In this document: positions 27,014 to 35,682 of the stretch, one piece after another
Numbering within the stretch: the first letter of the stretch is position 1
Layout: each line of letters starts with the position of its first letter
Assembly (NCBI RefSeq): GCF_001984155.1
Contig: NZ_MTQO01000049.1
Coordinates: 530,139 to 594,138 of the forward strand
Direction of reading: 5' to 3'
Length of the DNA: 64,000 bases
From: Actinosynnema sp. ALI-1.44
GTDB lineage: Bacteria; Actinomycetota; Actinomycetes; Mycobacteriales; Pseudonocardiaceae
Translations under genes and position numbers: made by a program
The notes under the pieces: model-generated
What the model was told of the DNA's origin: nothing
The model's input: the letters and a program-made list of their open reading frames with translations, nothing else
Databases searched by the model: none

Positions 27014-28746
27014 TCCAGCACCTCCCCGGCCCGGCAGAGCTCGGCCAGCCGTGAGGCGGGTTCGCCGAGCAGGTCACGTGTGGCGCCGTGTTCGGTGACG
27101 CGTCCGCCGTCGATGACGGCCACGGTGTCCGCCCGTCGAATCGTGTCCAACCGGTGCGCGATCACCACGCACGTGCGGTTCTCCAGCAGCCGGTCGAGCG
27201 CTCGTTCGAGCAGGTGCCCGGTTCCCGGATCGAGGCGGCTCGACGGCTCGTCCAGGATGACCAGCCCGGGGTCCTTGATGAACACCCTGGCCAGCGCGAT
27301 CAGCTGGGCCTGCCCAGCCGACACGCTGGAGCCGGAGATCCGGGTGTCCATGCCGTCGGGCAGTGCGGTCAGCCATGGCCGCAGGCCCAGTGTGTGCAGG
27401 ATGTCGAGCAGACGGGCGTCGTCCACCCCGGTGTCGAAGAACGTGAGGTTGTCGCGGACGGTCGCGTCGAAGATGTGCACGTCCTGGGTGACGAACCCGA
27501 TCCGCGACCGCAGGGACTTCAGGTCCGCGTCCTTGACGTCGACTCCGCCGAGGCGGACCTGGCCGTGCCGTGGGTCGTACATGCGGAACAGCAGGTGGGC
27601 CATGGTGGTCTTGCCCGCACCGGTGCGCCCGACCAGCCCCAGAGTGGCGCCGGGTTCGATGCTCAGAGTGAGGTCGCGCAGCACCTTGCTGCCGGGATCA
27701 CGCTCATAGGAGAACGTCACGTCACGGAACTCCACCGACAGAGGACCGGACGGCAGCGGCTTCGTCCCGTTGCGGAGCTTGGAGGAAACGGCGAGCAGTT
27801 CCGACACGCGCCACATGGCGGCGGTCGCGCGTTGCAGGTGCTGCAGTTGCTCCCGGATCACTTCCATGGGCGTGGCGAGCATGACCGAGTACGTCACCAC
27901 CAGGTACACGTCGCTCAGTGGCACGGCACCGGCTTGGAAAAGGCCGCCGCCCAGCCCGAACGACACCGCGGCCAGTGCGACGAAGACCATCGAGACGACG
28001 ATCCAGATCAGACTGCCCCACGCCTCCGCACGGACCTTCACCGGCAGCCACGTGCGCAACTGGCGGTGGAAACGTGCCATCGCGTAGGAAACCGCCGACG
28101 AGGAACGGATGTCCTCTGTGGCACGCAACGCCTCGCTCACATAGCCGAAGAACAGCGCGCTCTGTTCCCTGTCTGCCTGCCATCGTGGGCCTGCCATCCG
28201 GGAAACCCGTTGCAGCAGGAGCATGCCGACGACGACGACGCCCGTGCAGGCGGCGCCGATCCGCCAGTCGATCACGAAGAGGGAAACCAGGATGAACACC
28301 AGCAGCAGCATGTTGCCGAGCAGGCGGACGATCAGGGTGGAGAAGAACTGGGCGATCTCGTTGACGTCGCCGTCGATCCGTTCGATCAGCTCGCCGGGCG
28401 AGCGCGATTCGTGGAAGGTCAGATCGAGGTTCAGCACGTGTGCGGTGAGATCGGCGCGCAGGGCGTTCGTGGCTGTCCAGGCGACGCGTTCGCTGGCGAA
28501 GGACGCCAGCACGTGCATCACCTGGCGGGCCAGCGCGGCGCCGAGGAAGACGAGCGCGATCCGCAGCAAGGTCTCCTCGCTCGCACCGAGCTGCACGGAT
28601 TCGATGAAGTAGCTGACGATTCTCGGTTCCGCGACCTCGACGACGATGCTGCCGAGCAGTAGCGCGACCATGAGGATCACGCTGGTGCGCTGTGGTCTCA
28701 AGTACTTGCGCAGAAAGACCCAGTTGCTGTCCGAAGTCCTTGGCAT
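27010..28746 (-). CDS. ABC exporter half-transporter B
   Basis: This 578-residue partner of the preceding half-transporter has six membrane helices, then an ATPase with Walker A GRTGAGKTT, Walker B LVILDEPSS (canonical Glu) and H-loop IAHR. Its signature is SAGQ rather than SGGQ. In the heterodimer the SAGQ signature faces the Asp-substituted Walker B of half A, so both deviations fall in one composite ATP site. The other site looks intact. The gene is upstream and translationally coupled to half A. Confidence 0.9.
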   Translation of the reverse strand: MPRTSDSNWVFLRKYLRPQRTSVILMVALLLGSIVVEVAEPRIVSYFIESVQLGASEETLLRIALVFLGAALARQVMHVLASFASERVAWTATNALRADLTAHVLNLDLTFHESRSPGELIERIDGDVNEIAQFFSTLIVRLLGNMLLLVFILVSLFVIDWRIGAACTGVVVVGMLLLQRVSRMAGPRWQADREQSALFFGYVSEALRATEDIRSSSAVSYAMARFHRQLRTWLPVKVRAEAWGSLIWIVVSMVFVALAAVSFGLGGGLFQAGAVPLSDVYLVVTYSVMLATPMEVIREQLQHLQRATAAMWRVSELLAVSSKLRNGTKPLPSGPLSVEFRDVTFSYERDPGSKVLRDLTLSIEPGATLGLVGRTGAGKTTMAHLLFRMYDPRHGQVRLGGVDVKDADLKSLRSRIGFVTQDVHIFDATVRDNLTFFDTGVDDARLLDILHTLGLRPWLTALPDGMDTRISGSSVSAGQAQLIALARVFIKDPGLVILDEPSSRLDPGTGHLLERALDRLLENRTCVVIAHRLDTIRRADTVAVIDGGRVTEHGATRDLLGEPASRLAELCRAGEVLE

Positions 28747-28809
28747 TCGCCGCCCCTGAGGTGTCGTCGGCCGCAGCCAAAGCTATGCGATGGCGATATC
28801 AGTCCACTC

Positions 28810-29736
28810 TCACCACTCGCTCCAGCTGTCCGGTGTGCGGCCGTCGATGTCGGTGAAGCCGTACTCCGCGGCCATCTGGGCGGAGGTCACCGACTCCTGG
28901 TTCCACCTGGCGCGTTCGGGATCCGCGGCCAACGCGGCGACCGCGCGGCCCACGTAACGCGGTGACTCCGAGGATCCGAAGCCGGACGGCGCGGTGGGCA
29001 GGTCACCGGCGCGGTCCTCCTTCAGCGCGTCGCGCCAGTTCTCCTCGCTGACCCCGAAGCTGTCCAGCATCATCTCCGAGCGCAGCCAGCCGGGGGTGAT
29101 GGCGACGGCTGTCGCCTTGTGCTGCGCCAGCTCGTGGCCCTGGGAGAACGCCAGCCGGTTCACCGCGACCTTGACCAGGTCGTAGAACACCGAGATCCGG
29201 TAGTTCGTCTCGTTGTGCGCCTTGGTGCCGTCGGTCACTTCGACGAGCAGACCACCCGGCCGGTCGATCATCAGCGGCAGCAGGTGGTGCGACGTGATCA
29301 GGTGGGTGTCCAGGCCCAGCCGGACGATGCGCAGGCCGCGGTCGAGATCGTGGTCCCAGATCGGCGTGTTCCACTCCGGGGGCGCGCCTTTGAGCCGCTC
29401 GGCTCCCCAGATGTCGTTGACGAGAACGTCGATGTGCCCGTGGTCGGCCCGGATACGCTCGGCCAGCCGCTTGACCTGCTCCGGGTCGAGGTGGTCGACC
29501 GGGATCGCGATTCCGGTGCCGCCGAGCTCGGTGACCAGTTCGGCCGTCTCCTCGATCGTCTCGGGCCGGTCGTAGTCCGATCTGATGTTTCGGGTGGCAC
29601 TGCTGCGCCCCGTGCAGATGACCGTCGCACCTGCTTCGCCCAGTGCGGCGGCGATACCACGCCCGGCGCCGCGCGTCGCACCGGCGACGACGGCGACACG
29701 TCCGGACAACGCGTGCTGATCCGGTGACCAAACCAT
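28810..29736 (-). CDS. Short-chain dehydrogenase/reductase
   Basis: This 308-residue SDR starts at the ATG at 29736. The cofactor motif is AGATRGAGRG, and the catalytic Tyr-Lys pair is YDLVK in RISVFYDLVKVAVN. An Arg after the glycine motif (TGRSS) suggests NADP(H). At more than 300 residues it is longer than a classical SDR, with a C-terminal extension (RYVGRAVAALAADPERARW). It is the first leftward gene of region 4 and may reduce a carbonyl in a secondary-metabolite or xenobiotic route. Confidence 0.87.
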   Translation of the reverse strand: MVWSPDQHALSGRVAVVAGATRGAGRGIAAALGEAGATVICTGRSSATRNIRSDYDRPETIEETAELVTELGGTGIAIPVDHLDPEQVKRLAERIRADHGHIDVLVNDIWGAERLKGAPPEWNTPIWDHDLDRGLRIVRLGLDTHLITSHHLLPLMIDRPGGLLVEVTDGTKAHNETNYRISVFYDLVKVAVNRLAFSQGHELAQHKATAVAITPGWLRSEMMLDSFGVSEENWRDALKEDRAGDLPTAPSGFGSSESPRYVGRAVAALAADPERARWNQESVTSAQMAAEYGFTDIDGRTPDSWSEW

Positions 29737-29821
29737 CGTCCGAGCATCGCAAAGCCGTGGCGAACCGGCAAATCGAGCGTTCTGGTCAGCGAATTCGCCG
29801 TTGTCGCGGGAAACTGACGGC

Positions 29822-30184
29822 ATGGCAGCAGACCCGCTCGACCGTCTCCGGGCGATTTGTCTTGAATTGCCCGAGGTCACCGAGAAACTGAACCACGGCA
29901 TGCCGTCGTGGGTGCGCTCCCGAAACACCGTTGTGCAGTTCTACGACGGCCCGCGACGCGGCGAGGACCTGATCGGGATGTGGGCCCCCGCCCCGCCCGG
30001 AGTCAGGGAGGATCTCGTCACCCAGGAACCCGACCGGTTCTACGTGCCGCCCTACGGCGGTGACGACTGGGTTGGAGTGCGGCTGGACCGCGACCCGGAC
30101 TGGGACGAGGTGGCCGCGATCGTGCGGGAGGCGTACCGGTTGGTGGCGCCCAGGCGGCTGGTGGCTCAACTGGACGACGAGTGA
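29822..30184 (+). CDS. MmcQ/YjbR-family small protein
   Basis: This 120-residue protein starts at the ATG at 29822. DRLRAICLELPEVTEKLNHGMPSWVRSRNTVVQF and the later PPYGGDDWVGVRLD are typical of the MmcQ/YjbR double-wing family, whose members are annotated as DNA-binding-like but mostly lack defined roles. MmcQ-type genes occur in antibiotic clusters, MmcQ itself coming from mitomycin. It is divergent from the SDR gene and its tail overlaps the convergent methyltransferase gene by 19 nt. Confidence 0.82.
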   Translation: MAADPLDRLRAICLELPEVTEKLNHGMPSWVRSRNTVVQFYDGPRRGEDLIGMWAPAPPGVREDLVTQEPDRFYVPPYGGDDWVGVRLDRDPDWDEVAAIVREAYRLVAPRRLVAQLDDE

Positions 30185-30870
30185 CGAGCCCTGAGTTCGA
30201 GTAGCTGGAACTCCACTGTGGTGCGCTGATCCACCTGCCGGCGTTCGGAGCGGTACGTGCACAGTTCGAGGCCCACGTCCGCGCACAGTTCGGTGAGCAA
30301 CGCGGTGTTGCCGATGTTGCTGAACCCCAGCATCAGCCGTCCGCCAGGCGACAGGTATCGAGGCGCCTGTGCGACGAACTCGCTGTGCGCGCGGTAGCTG
30401 GGGTCGAAGAAAGCGTGGTGCAGGTCGGTCTCGTTGGCGAAGTCCGCGGGGGCTTCGGCGAAGTTCGAGTTCCAGTAGATCAGGTCGAACTCCTCCCCCG
30501 GTTCCAGTTCCGAGAACAGGTCGCTGCGCAGCACCCGCACCCGGTCTTCGACGCCGTGTCGTGCCACGTTAAGCCGCGTGTTCTCGACCGCAGCCATGCT
30601 GATGTCGAGCGCGGTGACCGCACGGCAACCGGATTGGGCCGCGACGACGGCCGTGACGCCCGCGCCCGACCCGATCTCGAGGAAGGTCCCACCCGGCGGA
30701 TACGGCAACCATGTCGAGAACAGGGCCGTGACCGGTGTGTACACCGGGCTGAACACCCCGTCCAGCAAGTCCCATTCCCGGCCGAGCAGGCTGAACGTGT
30801 CGGGCCGCCGGTCGTCGGTCAGGTGCCGGTTGAGCAGGGCGTTTCCGCGCTGGAATCCCGTGTCGTCCAT
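30166..30870 (-). CDS. Class I methyltransferase (PrmC/HemK-like fold), last gene of the Trp/kynurenine operon
   Basis: The protein has 234 residues. SAM motif I is FLEIGSGAGVTAVVAAQ, followed by VTALDISMAAVENTR and DLIYWNSNFAEAP. The position of the catalytic NPPY of protein-glutamine and DNA methyltransferases is occupied here by WNSNF, so the target is probably a small molecule. The ATG has AGGTGAGG upstream and lies 4 nt after the formamidase stop. In this operon it might methylate an anthranilate, hydroxykynurenine or related aromatic unit. Confidence 0.8.
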   Translation of the reverse strand: MDDTGFQRGNALLNRHLTDDRRPDTFSLLGREWDLLDGVFSPVYTPVTALFSTWLPYPPGGTFLEIGSGAGVTAVVAAQSGCRAVTALDISMAAVENTRLNVARHGVEDRVRVLRSDLFSELEPGEEFDLIYWNSNFAEAPADFANETDLHHAFFDPSYRAHSEFVAQAPRYLSPGGRLMLGFSNIGNTALLTELCADVGLELCTYRSERRQVDQRTTVEFQLLELRARHSSSS

Positions 30871-30874
30871 GTCC

Positions 30875-31651
30875 TCACCTGTCCGATCCGCGGTCGACCA
30901 GGGCGAGCACCCTGGCCGGGCTGCCGGACCCGTGCACGATCGGCAGTGGACTCGCGATCAGCACGGCCCCTGTCGGCGGCAACTGCCCGAGGTTGCGCAG
31001 CTGCGTGAGGCCGTATTTCCCGGCGCCGTGCAGGTACCAGTGGCACGGGTACGGGCGGTCCTCGAACTCGCCGGCCAGTCCCGCGTCCGTTCCCACGGTC
31101 TCCACGCCGAGGCCGATCAGGGGCGTCTCCTCGGCGAGCCAGCGCGCGCAGTCCGGTGCGACGCCAGGGGTGTGCTTGTCGTTGAGGAACTGCCGCGCGT
31201 CACCTTGGCGGGCGTCCCATCCGGTCCGGTAGAGCAGCCAGCCGTCTTCGGGCAGGTCGCCGTGCTCGGCCTGCCATTTCTCGACGTGGTCACGCCGTAG
31301 CAGGAAATCCGGGTCGTGCGCGGCCTGCTCGGACGCGTCCAGCACAGCCGCCGGTCCGACGAGCCGGGCTGGGGGCACCTGCGAGACATCGTGCGACTGC
31401 TTGCCCGACAGCCAGTGCACGGGCGCGTCGAAGTGGGTGCCGGTGTGCTCGGACAACCGGATGTTGTTCCAGTACACCGTGGGACCGGCGTCGTCGTAGT
31501 CGCTGATGACCTCACGGGAGAATGCCCATGGCTGGCCTCGCTCGGGCGGCAGCTCGATGATCGGCGTCTGCTCGGACAGCGGCGTCGTGAGGTCGACGAC
31601 CTCCACGAAGTCGTCGTGCAGCGCGTTCAGCAGCTCGGTGAGAACGGTCAT
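30875..31651 (-). CDS. Cyclase-family metal hydrolase, kynurenine-formamidase type
   Basis: This 258-residue member of the KynB/cyclase family carries the metal-binding motif HTGTHFDAPVHW, with further conserved Asp/His/Glu residues downstream. KynB enzymes remove formate from N-formylkynurenine in the second step of tryptophan breakdown. The family also contains other hydrolases and dehydratases, but two tryptophan-dioxygenase homologues and a kynureninase-like protein in the same operon favour the formamidase role. It begins 7 nt after the flavin monooxygenase stop. Confidence 0.85.
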   Translation of the reverse strand: MTVLTELLNALHDDFVEVVDLTTPLSEQTPIIELPPERGQPWAFSREVISDYDDAGPTVYWNNIRLSEHTGTHFDAPVHWLSGKQSHDVSQVPPARLVGPAAVLDASEQAAHDPDFLLRRDHVEKWQAEHGDLPEDGWLLYRTGWDARQGDARQFLNDKHTPGVAPDCARWLAEETPLIGLGVETVGTDAGLAGEFEDRPYPCHWYLHGAGKYGLTQLRNLGQLPPTGAVLIASPLPIVHGSGSPARVLALVDRGSDR

Positions 31652-31658
31652 CGGGACG

Positions 31659-33275
31659 TCACCTTCCCGCGGTCGACGGTTGCCGGTGGGCCTGACTGGT
31701 CGGGATACCGATCGACTCCCGCAGTGCACGGGCGAAATCCGCGCCGTCCTCTCCCCTGGCGGCGAGATGACCGTCCGGCCGCGCCAGCCACCACACCGGA
31801 CCGGACAGCGCTCCATATGTCGTCGCGAGCTGGTCGTCCTCAGCGACGGCGACGGTCACCCCCAGTGGTGGCTCGTTGGTGGGCGCGCCTGGCGGTAGTA
31901 CCAGGACCAGTCCGGGTAGGACGTTCCACGGGTTCGAACGGGCGGCCTCGACGATCTCCACCCCATCCGCCGCGAAGAACAACCCGACGAACTGGGCGCC
32001 GAGCAGCTGACGCAACCGGGTACGGGTACCGTTCACGCGCACCCAGCCGTCCGGCGCGAACGCCCCGAGCAGTGGATGTCCTGTTTGGACAATCGGGGAG
32101 TCGGTGTACGTGTACGGCTCGGCCATCCGGCCGCTGTTGACGTACTTGCGGGCGAGCCCGAACAGGTGCGACAGCTTCAGCAGGACCGCACGGCTCCACC
32201 GGCGCACCCGGTTGGGCGGGACCATGAACCGCAGGGTCGCCTCGGTGACCCGCAGGTTCTCCACAGCCGCCGCGTGCCGCTCGGTGTGGTACGTCTCCAG
32301 CAGGTCCTCGTCGGCCTGACCGGCCAGCACCACGGCGATCTTCCAGGCGAGGTTGTCGGCGTCCTGGATGCCGCTGTTCATCCCGCGCGAACCGTAGGGC
32401 GGCAGGGCGTGCGCGGCGTCTCCGGCCAGCAGCACGCGGCCCACCCGGAACCGGTCGACCACCCGCTGGTGGAACCGGTACGTGCTGACCCAGTCGATCT
32501 CGTAGGGAATGTCACCGATGACCGCCTTGACCCGCTGGTCGAACCGGCCGTCGGCGCGCTCGGCGTCGATGTCGGCGTCCGGCGGCAGCTGCCAGTCGAT
32601 CCGCCAGATGTCGTCGGGCTGCGGGTGCATGACCAGTTGGCGGCCCGGGTTGAACGAAGGGTCGTAGTGGAAGTGGCGTTCCCGCGCGAGCGGCAGTTTC
32701 GCGCGGATGTCGGTGATCAGGAACCGGTCGCCGTGCGTGTAGCCGGTCCACTCGGCGCCGACCATCTCCCTGAGTCCACTTCGGACCCCGTCGCAGCCGA
32801 CCAGGTAGGCGAAGCGGAACTCCCGTTCGCCGTCGGCGGTCGCCGCCCGGACCAGGACCGAGTCGGCGTCCTGCGTGACAGCGGTGACCCGATGTCCCCA
32901 GCGCAGGTCGCAGCGCAGGTGTGCCGCCACCGCCTCGGCAAGCACCTGCTCGATGCGGTACTGGGAGATGTTGACGAACGGGCCGAAACCCAGGCCGCCC
33001 TCGTAGGCCGCTGCGCGGATCTCCGTGTTGCGCACGTAGGTCCGGGCGACCGTCCACGTCACGCCCTCGGCGGCGACTGTGCTCGCACAGCCCACCTTGT
33101 CCAGGATCTCCAGGACGTCCCCCTGGATCAGGCATGCCTTGGAGCCCTGTTTGACCAGCCGCGGATCCGCTTCCAGCAGCACACTGGGCACTCCGAGCCC
33201 GGCCAGCCGCAGCGCGGTGATCAGGCCGACCGGTCCGGCCCCGACGATTCCCACGGGCAATGAGGTGGATGTCAT
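31659..33275 (-). CDS. FAD-dependent aromatic monooxygenase (class A, PheA/TfdB/MhpA-like)
   Basis: This 538-residue flavoprotein hydroxylase has an N-terminal FAD-binding motif (GIVGAGPVGL), the DG motif in VGCDGVRS and the GD motif in VLLAGDAAHALPPYGSRG, followed by a thioredoxin-like C-terminal domain as in phenol hydroxylases. It should hydroxylate a phenol or aniline ring using NAD(P)H and oxygen. It is not a close match to classical kynurenine 3-monooxygenase, so it may act on anthranilate, kynurenine or a later intermediate. The start overlaps the preceding dioxygenase stop as ATGA. Confidence 0.87.
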   Translation of the reverse strand: MTSTSLPVGIVGAGPVGLITALRLAGLGVPSVLLEADPRLVKQGSKACLIQGDVLEILDKVGCASTVAAEGVTWTVARTYVRNTEIRAAAYEGGLGFGPFVNISQYRIEQVLAEAVAAHLRCDLRWGHRVTAVTQDADSVLVRAATADGEREFRFAYLVGCDGVRSGLREMVGAEWTGYTHGDRFLITDIRAKLPLARERHFHYDPSFNPGRQLVMHPQPDDIWRIDWQLPPDADIDAERADGRFDQRVKAVIGDIPYEIDWVSTYRFHQRVVDRFRVGRVLLAGDAAHALPPYGSRGMNSGIQDADNLAWKIAVVLAGQADEDLLETYHTERHAAAVENLRVTEATLRFMVPPNRVRRWSRAVLLKLSHLFGLARKYVNSGRMAEPYTYTDSPIVQTGHPLLGAFAPDGWVRVNGTRTRLRQLLGAQFVGLFFAADGVEIVEAARSNPWNVLPGLVLVLPPGAPTNEPPLGVTVAVAEDDQLATTYGALSGPVWWLARPDGHLAARGEDGADFARALRESIGIPTSQAHRQPSTAGR

Positions 33276-34528
33276 CGTGTCCTCGCGGTCTGGTTGTTCA
33301 CCCGGACCGTGCGGAACACCGGGATGTCGCGCACAGCCTTGAGGTACGGGGTGCCTTCGGTGTAACCGGTGCCGGTCTTCTCGCCGAGCATCCGCACGGC
33401 CAGCCGGTAGTGGGTCTGCCGCCAGCGCATCAACGCACGGGCGAACCCCCGCATCGCCGTGTTGAGCCGTCGCTGTCCGCGCTCGTCGACGCAGCCCGTC
33501 TCGCAGGCGTGGCCGTAGGCTTCCTCCAGCGTGGCCTGGCCCAGCAGTATGCGTAGACGCACGTCCGGCGTCGAGTAGTAGGCGGCCGAGTCGACGCGCT
33601 CGCGATCCGGCCTGCGGCACAACGACTCGACGAGTTTGTAGTTGCGGGACTGGATCGCGCTGGCGCCCTCGGTGTACTGGCGGAAGGTCTGGAACGCCTC
33701 GACCTGCATGGTGGCCAGCATCGAGAACAGCGGGGCGGATTCGCGCAACGCCGTCTGTCCGCTGTTGAGGAAGCGCTCGGCCTGGTCGACGTCACCCCTT
33801 GGCAACGCCGCGATGACTCCGCGCAAACTCACCGCCAGCAACGAGAACGTTGTTTCGAACGCCTGGAGGACACGTAAGAACAGATACTCGTCGTGCGCGG
33901 TGTACACGGGCAGCATGCTCAGCTCGAGCGCCCGGCGCTCGGCCACGGACATGTCCTCACGCACCGCCGTACAGGCTTGCTGTGCGAGATCCGCCGGGTC
34001 CGACGCGGTCAGGTCGCCGTCCAGCGACATCCGGGCAAGCCTGGGCCGCAGCACGCGCATGCCGTGCTTGTACCGCTTTCGGATCAGCTCTTCCGGCGGG
34101 CACATCCGCGGCAGCATGACGGTCCGTCCCGCGTGCGTGTCCAGCTCGAACGCCAGTGCGTCGGACACGATCTGGGTGGTGAGCCGGTCGCACCGGGCCC
34201 GCGCGAACGGCGCCTGTTCCACCGGGTCGTCCGCGCCGGGCAGTTGCAGCAGCGGCAGCGCGGTGTAACTGGAGTAGTCGTAGCGTTCGTCCGGCTTGTC
34301 CAGCAGAGTATCCAAAAAGGACATCAAGGTGCGCAACCGCGGCCACGGCCCGCGCATCGACGGCAGCTCGGCCCGAACTTCGGCGAGCAGGTCGAGCAAC
34401 CGGGGCGACACGAAGTGCTTCCCGACGCAGTGGTACTCGGTGATGACGGCCTCGTAGGGGAACGTCGTGAGATCGGGTTCCCGCAGCCAGGACTTCAACT
34501 CTGCAATGGACACTGGACGACCTACCAC
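33272..34528 (-). CDS. Large heme-dependent aromatic oxygenase homologue (tryptophan 2,3-dioxygenase superfamily)
   Basis: This protein has 418 residues, or 413 from a GTG at 34513 that has a better AGG site. The C-terminal part reads RWRQTHYRLAVRMLGEKTGTGYTEG, which aligns with the heme-ligand His and GTGG loop of tryptophan 2,3-dioxygenase. The N-terminus (FPYEAVITEYHCVGKHFV) resembles the substrate-pocket His region. It is about 130 residues longer than TDO. The heme-dependent aromatic oxygenase superfamily also contains SfmD (saframycin), LmbB2-type tyrosine hydroxylases and PrnB, so this gene could hydroxylate an aromatic amino acid. It lacks an obvious HxxxC heme-attachment motif as described for SfmD. 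It is coupled to kynureninase-like and monooxygenase genes. Confidence 0.75.
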   Translation of the reverse strand: MVGRPVSIAELKSWLREPDLTTFPYEAVITEYHCVGKHFVSPRLLDLLAEVRAELPSMRGPWPRLRTLMSFLDTLLDKPDERYDYSSYTALPLLQLPGADDPVEQAPFARARCDRLTTQIVSDALAFELDTHAGRTVMLPRMCPPEELIRKRYKHGMRVLRPRLARMSLDGDLTASDPADLAQQACTAVREDMSVAERRALELSMLPVYTAHDEYLFLRVLQAFETTFSLLAVSLRGVIAALPRGDVDQAERFLNSGQTALRESAPLFSMLATMQVEAFQTFRQYTEGASAIQSRNYKLVESLCRRPDRERVDSAAYYSTPDVRLRILLGQATLEEAYGHACETGCVDERGQRRLNTAMRGFARALMRWRQTHYRLAVRMLGEKTGTGYTEGTPYLKAVRDIPVFRTVRVNNQTARTR

Positions 34529-35682
34529 TCGACTCGTGATCGGTTGGTTGTGCCCGCGCGGCGGTATGCGCTGACGGTGTCACACAGCGCGGTCACATCC
34601 TCGGCGTTGTTGTAGTAGTGGAAAGACATCCGCACCACGTCACCGCGCGGGCTGACGCCGATGCCGCGCCTGCCGAGACGACGCGCCAACGCGGCCGGAT
34701 CGGGATCGGCCAGCCCGATGTGGGCGCCGCGCTGCCCGGGCGGCGGAGCGGCGATCCGCTCCCCCTGCTCGGTGAGGCGTTCGGCGGCCAGTTCGCCCAG
34801 GCTCAGCACATGAGTGCGGACAGCGGCCAGGTCGATCTGTTCGACCAGGCGCAGACCGGTGTTCGCCGCGTAGCAGGCCGCGACCGCGGGCGTACCGGTC
34901 TGGTACCTGGCCGCGGTGGGAGGGAAGTCCAGGATCGTCGGATCGAACGCGAACGGGTCGCGCCTGCCGAACCACCCGGTCAGCTCGGGGGCGCGGTCGA
35001 CCAGTTCCGGCGACCGCACGTACAGGAACGCCGCGCCGGGCAGACCAAGCAGGTACTTCATCGTGCCCGCAACCAGGAAGTCGCAGTCCAGCTCGTCGAC
35101 GTTCACCGGTTGCACGCCGACCGCCTGGTAGGCGTCGACGAACACGTGTGCGCCGCGCTCGTGCGCGGCACGGGCAAGCTCTGCCACCGGTAACCGGCTC
35201 GCGTGCTGGTAGGTGACCAGCGGCACGGAGACCACCTTGGTCCGCGAGTCCAGCAGATCGAGGTACTCGCCCTGGTTCGCGGCATGCACGACTTCGGCTC
35301 CCCGTTGCCGCTGGGCCAGCCACACCTGAGCGATCGAGGGGAACTCCATCGTGGTCGTGACCACCCGCGGCCGCCGTGACCAGTCCATTGTGGAGGCGAT
35401 CTGGTACGCGCCGACCGACGCGTTGGGCATCAGCGCGACCTGCCCCGGGTCGGCCCCGACGAGTGCGGCGAACCGCCGTCTGGCCTGCTCCGCCTGGTCC
35501 TCGAACAACTCCCAGGCACGCGGGCCGCCGGTCATGTCCTCCAGCATCTGTCCCATCGCGGCGTCCAACTCGGTCGAGCGGGCACCGAGGCTGCAGCTGC
35601 ACAGGTGGACGCGGTCCGCGAGGGCGGGAAAGTGCCCCCGGAACTCGTCCGGTGCCATCGCCGGTGTCGTCCCCGGGGTCAT
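34522..35682 (-). CDS. Class V PLP-dependent enzyme, kynureninase-like
   Basis: This 386-residue fold-type I PLP enzyme has its lysine in LVAGTMKYLLGLPGAAF. Upstream elements are NASVGAYQIAS (phosphate cup), SVPLVTYQHASRL and HVFVDAYQAVGV, whose Asp contacts the pyridine nitrogen. The overall style is shared by kynureninase, isopenicillin-N epimerase and cysteine desulfurase-like proteins, and I cannot separate these by eye. With TDO homologues and a formamidase in the operon, cleavage of (hydroxy)kynurenine to (hydroxy)anthranilate and alanine is the likely role. The ATG at 35682 overlaps the TDO stop. Confidence 0.78.
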   Translation of the reverse strand: MTPGTTPAMAPDEFRGHFPALADRVHLCSCSLGARSTELDAAMGQMLEDMTGGPRAWELFEDQAEQARRRFAALVGADPGQVALMPNASVGAYQIASTMDWSRRPRVVTTTMEFPSIAQVWLAQRQRGAEVVHAANQGEYLDLLDSRTKVVSVPLVTYQHASRLPVAELARAAHERGAHVFVDAYQAVGVQPVNVDELDCDFLVAGTMKYLLGLPGAAFLYVRSPELVDRAPELTGWFGRRDPFAFDPTILDFPPTAARYQTGTPAVAACYAANTGLRLVEQIDLAAVRTHVLSLGELAAERLTEQGERIAAPPPGQRGAHIGLADPDPAALARRLGRRGIGVSPRGDVVRMSFHYYNNAEDVTALCDTVSAYRRAGTTNRSRVEW

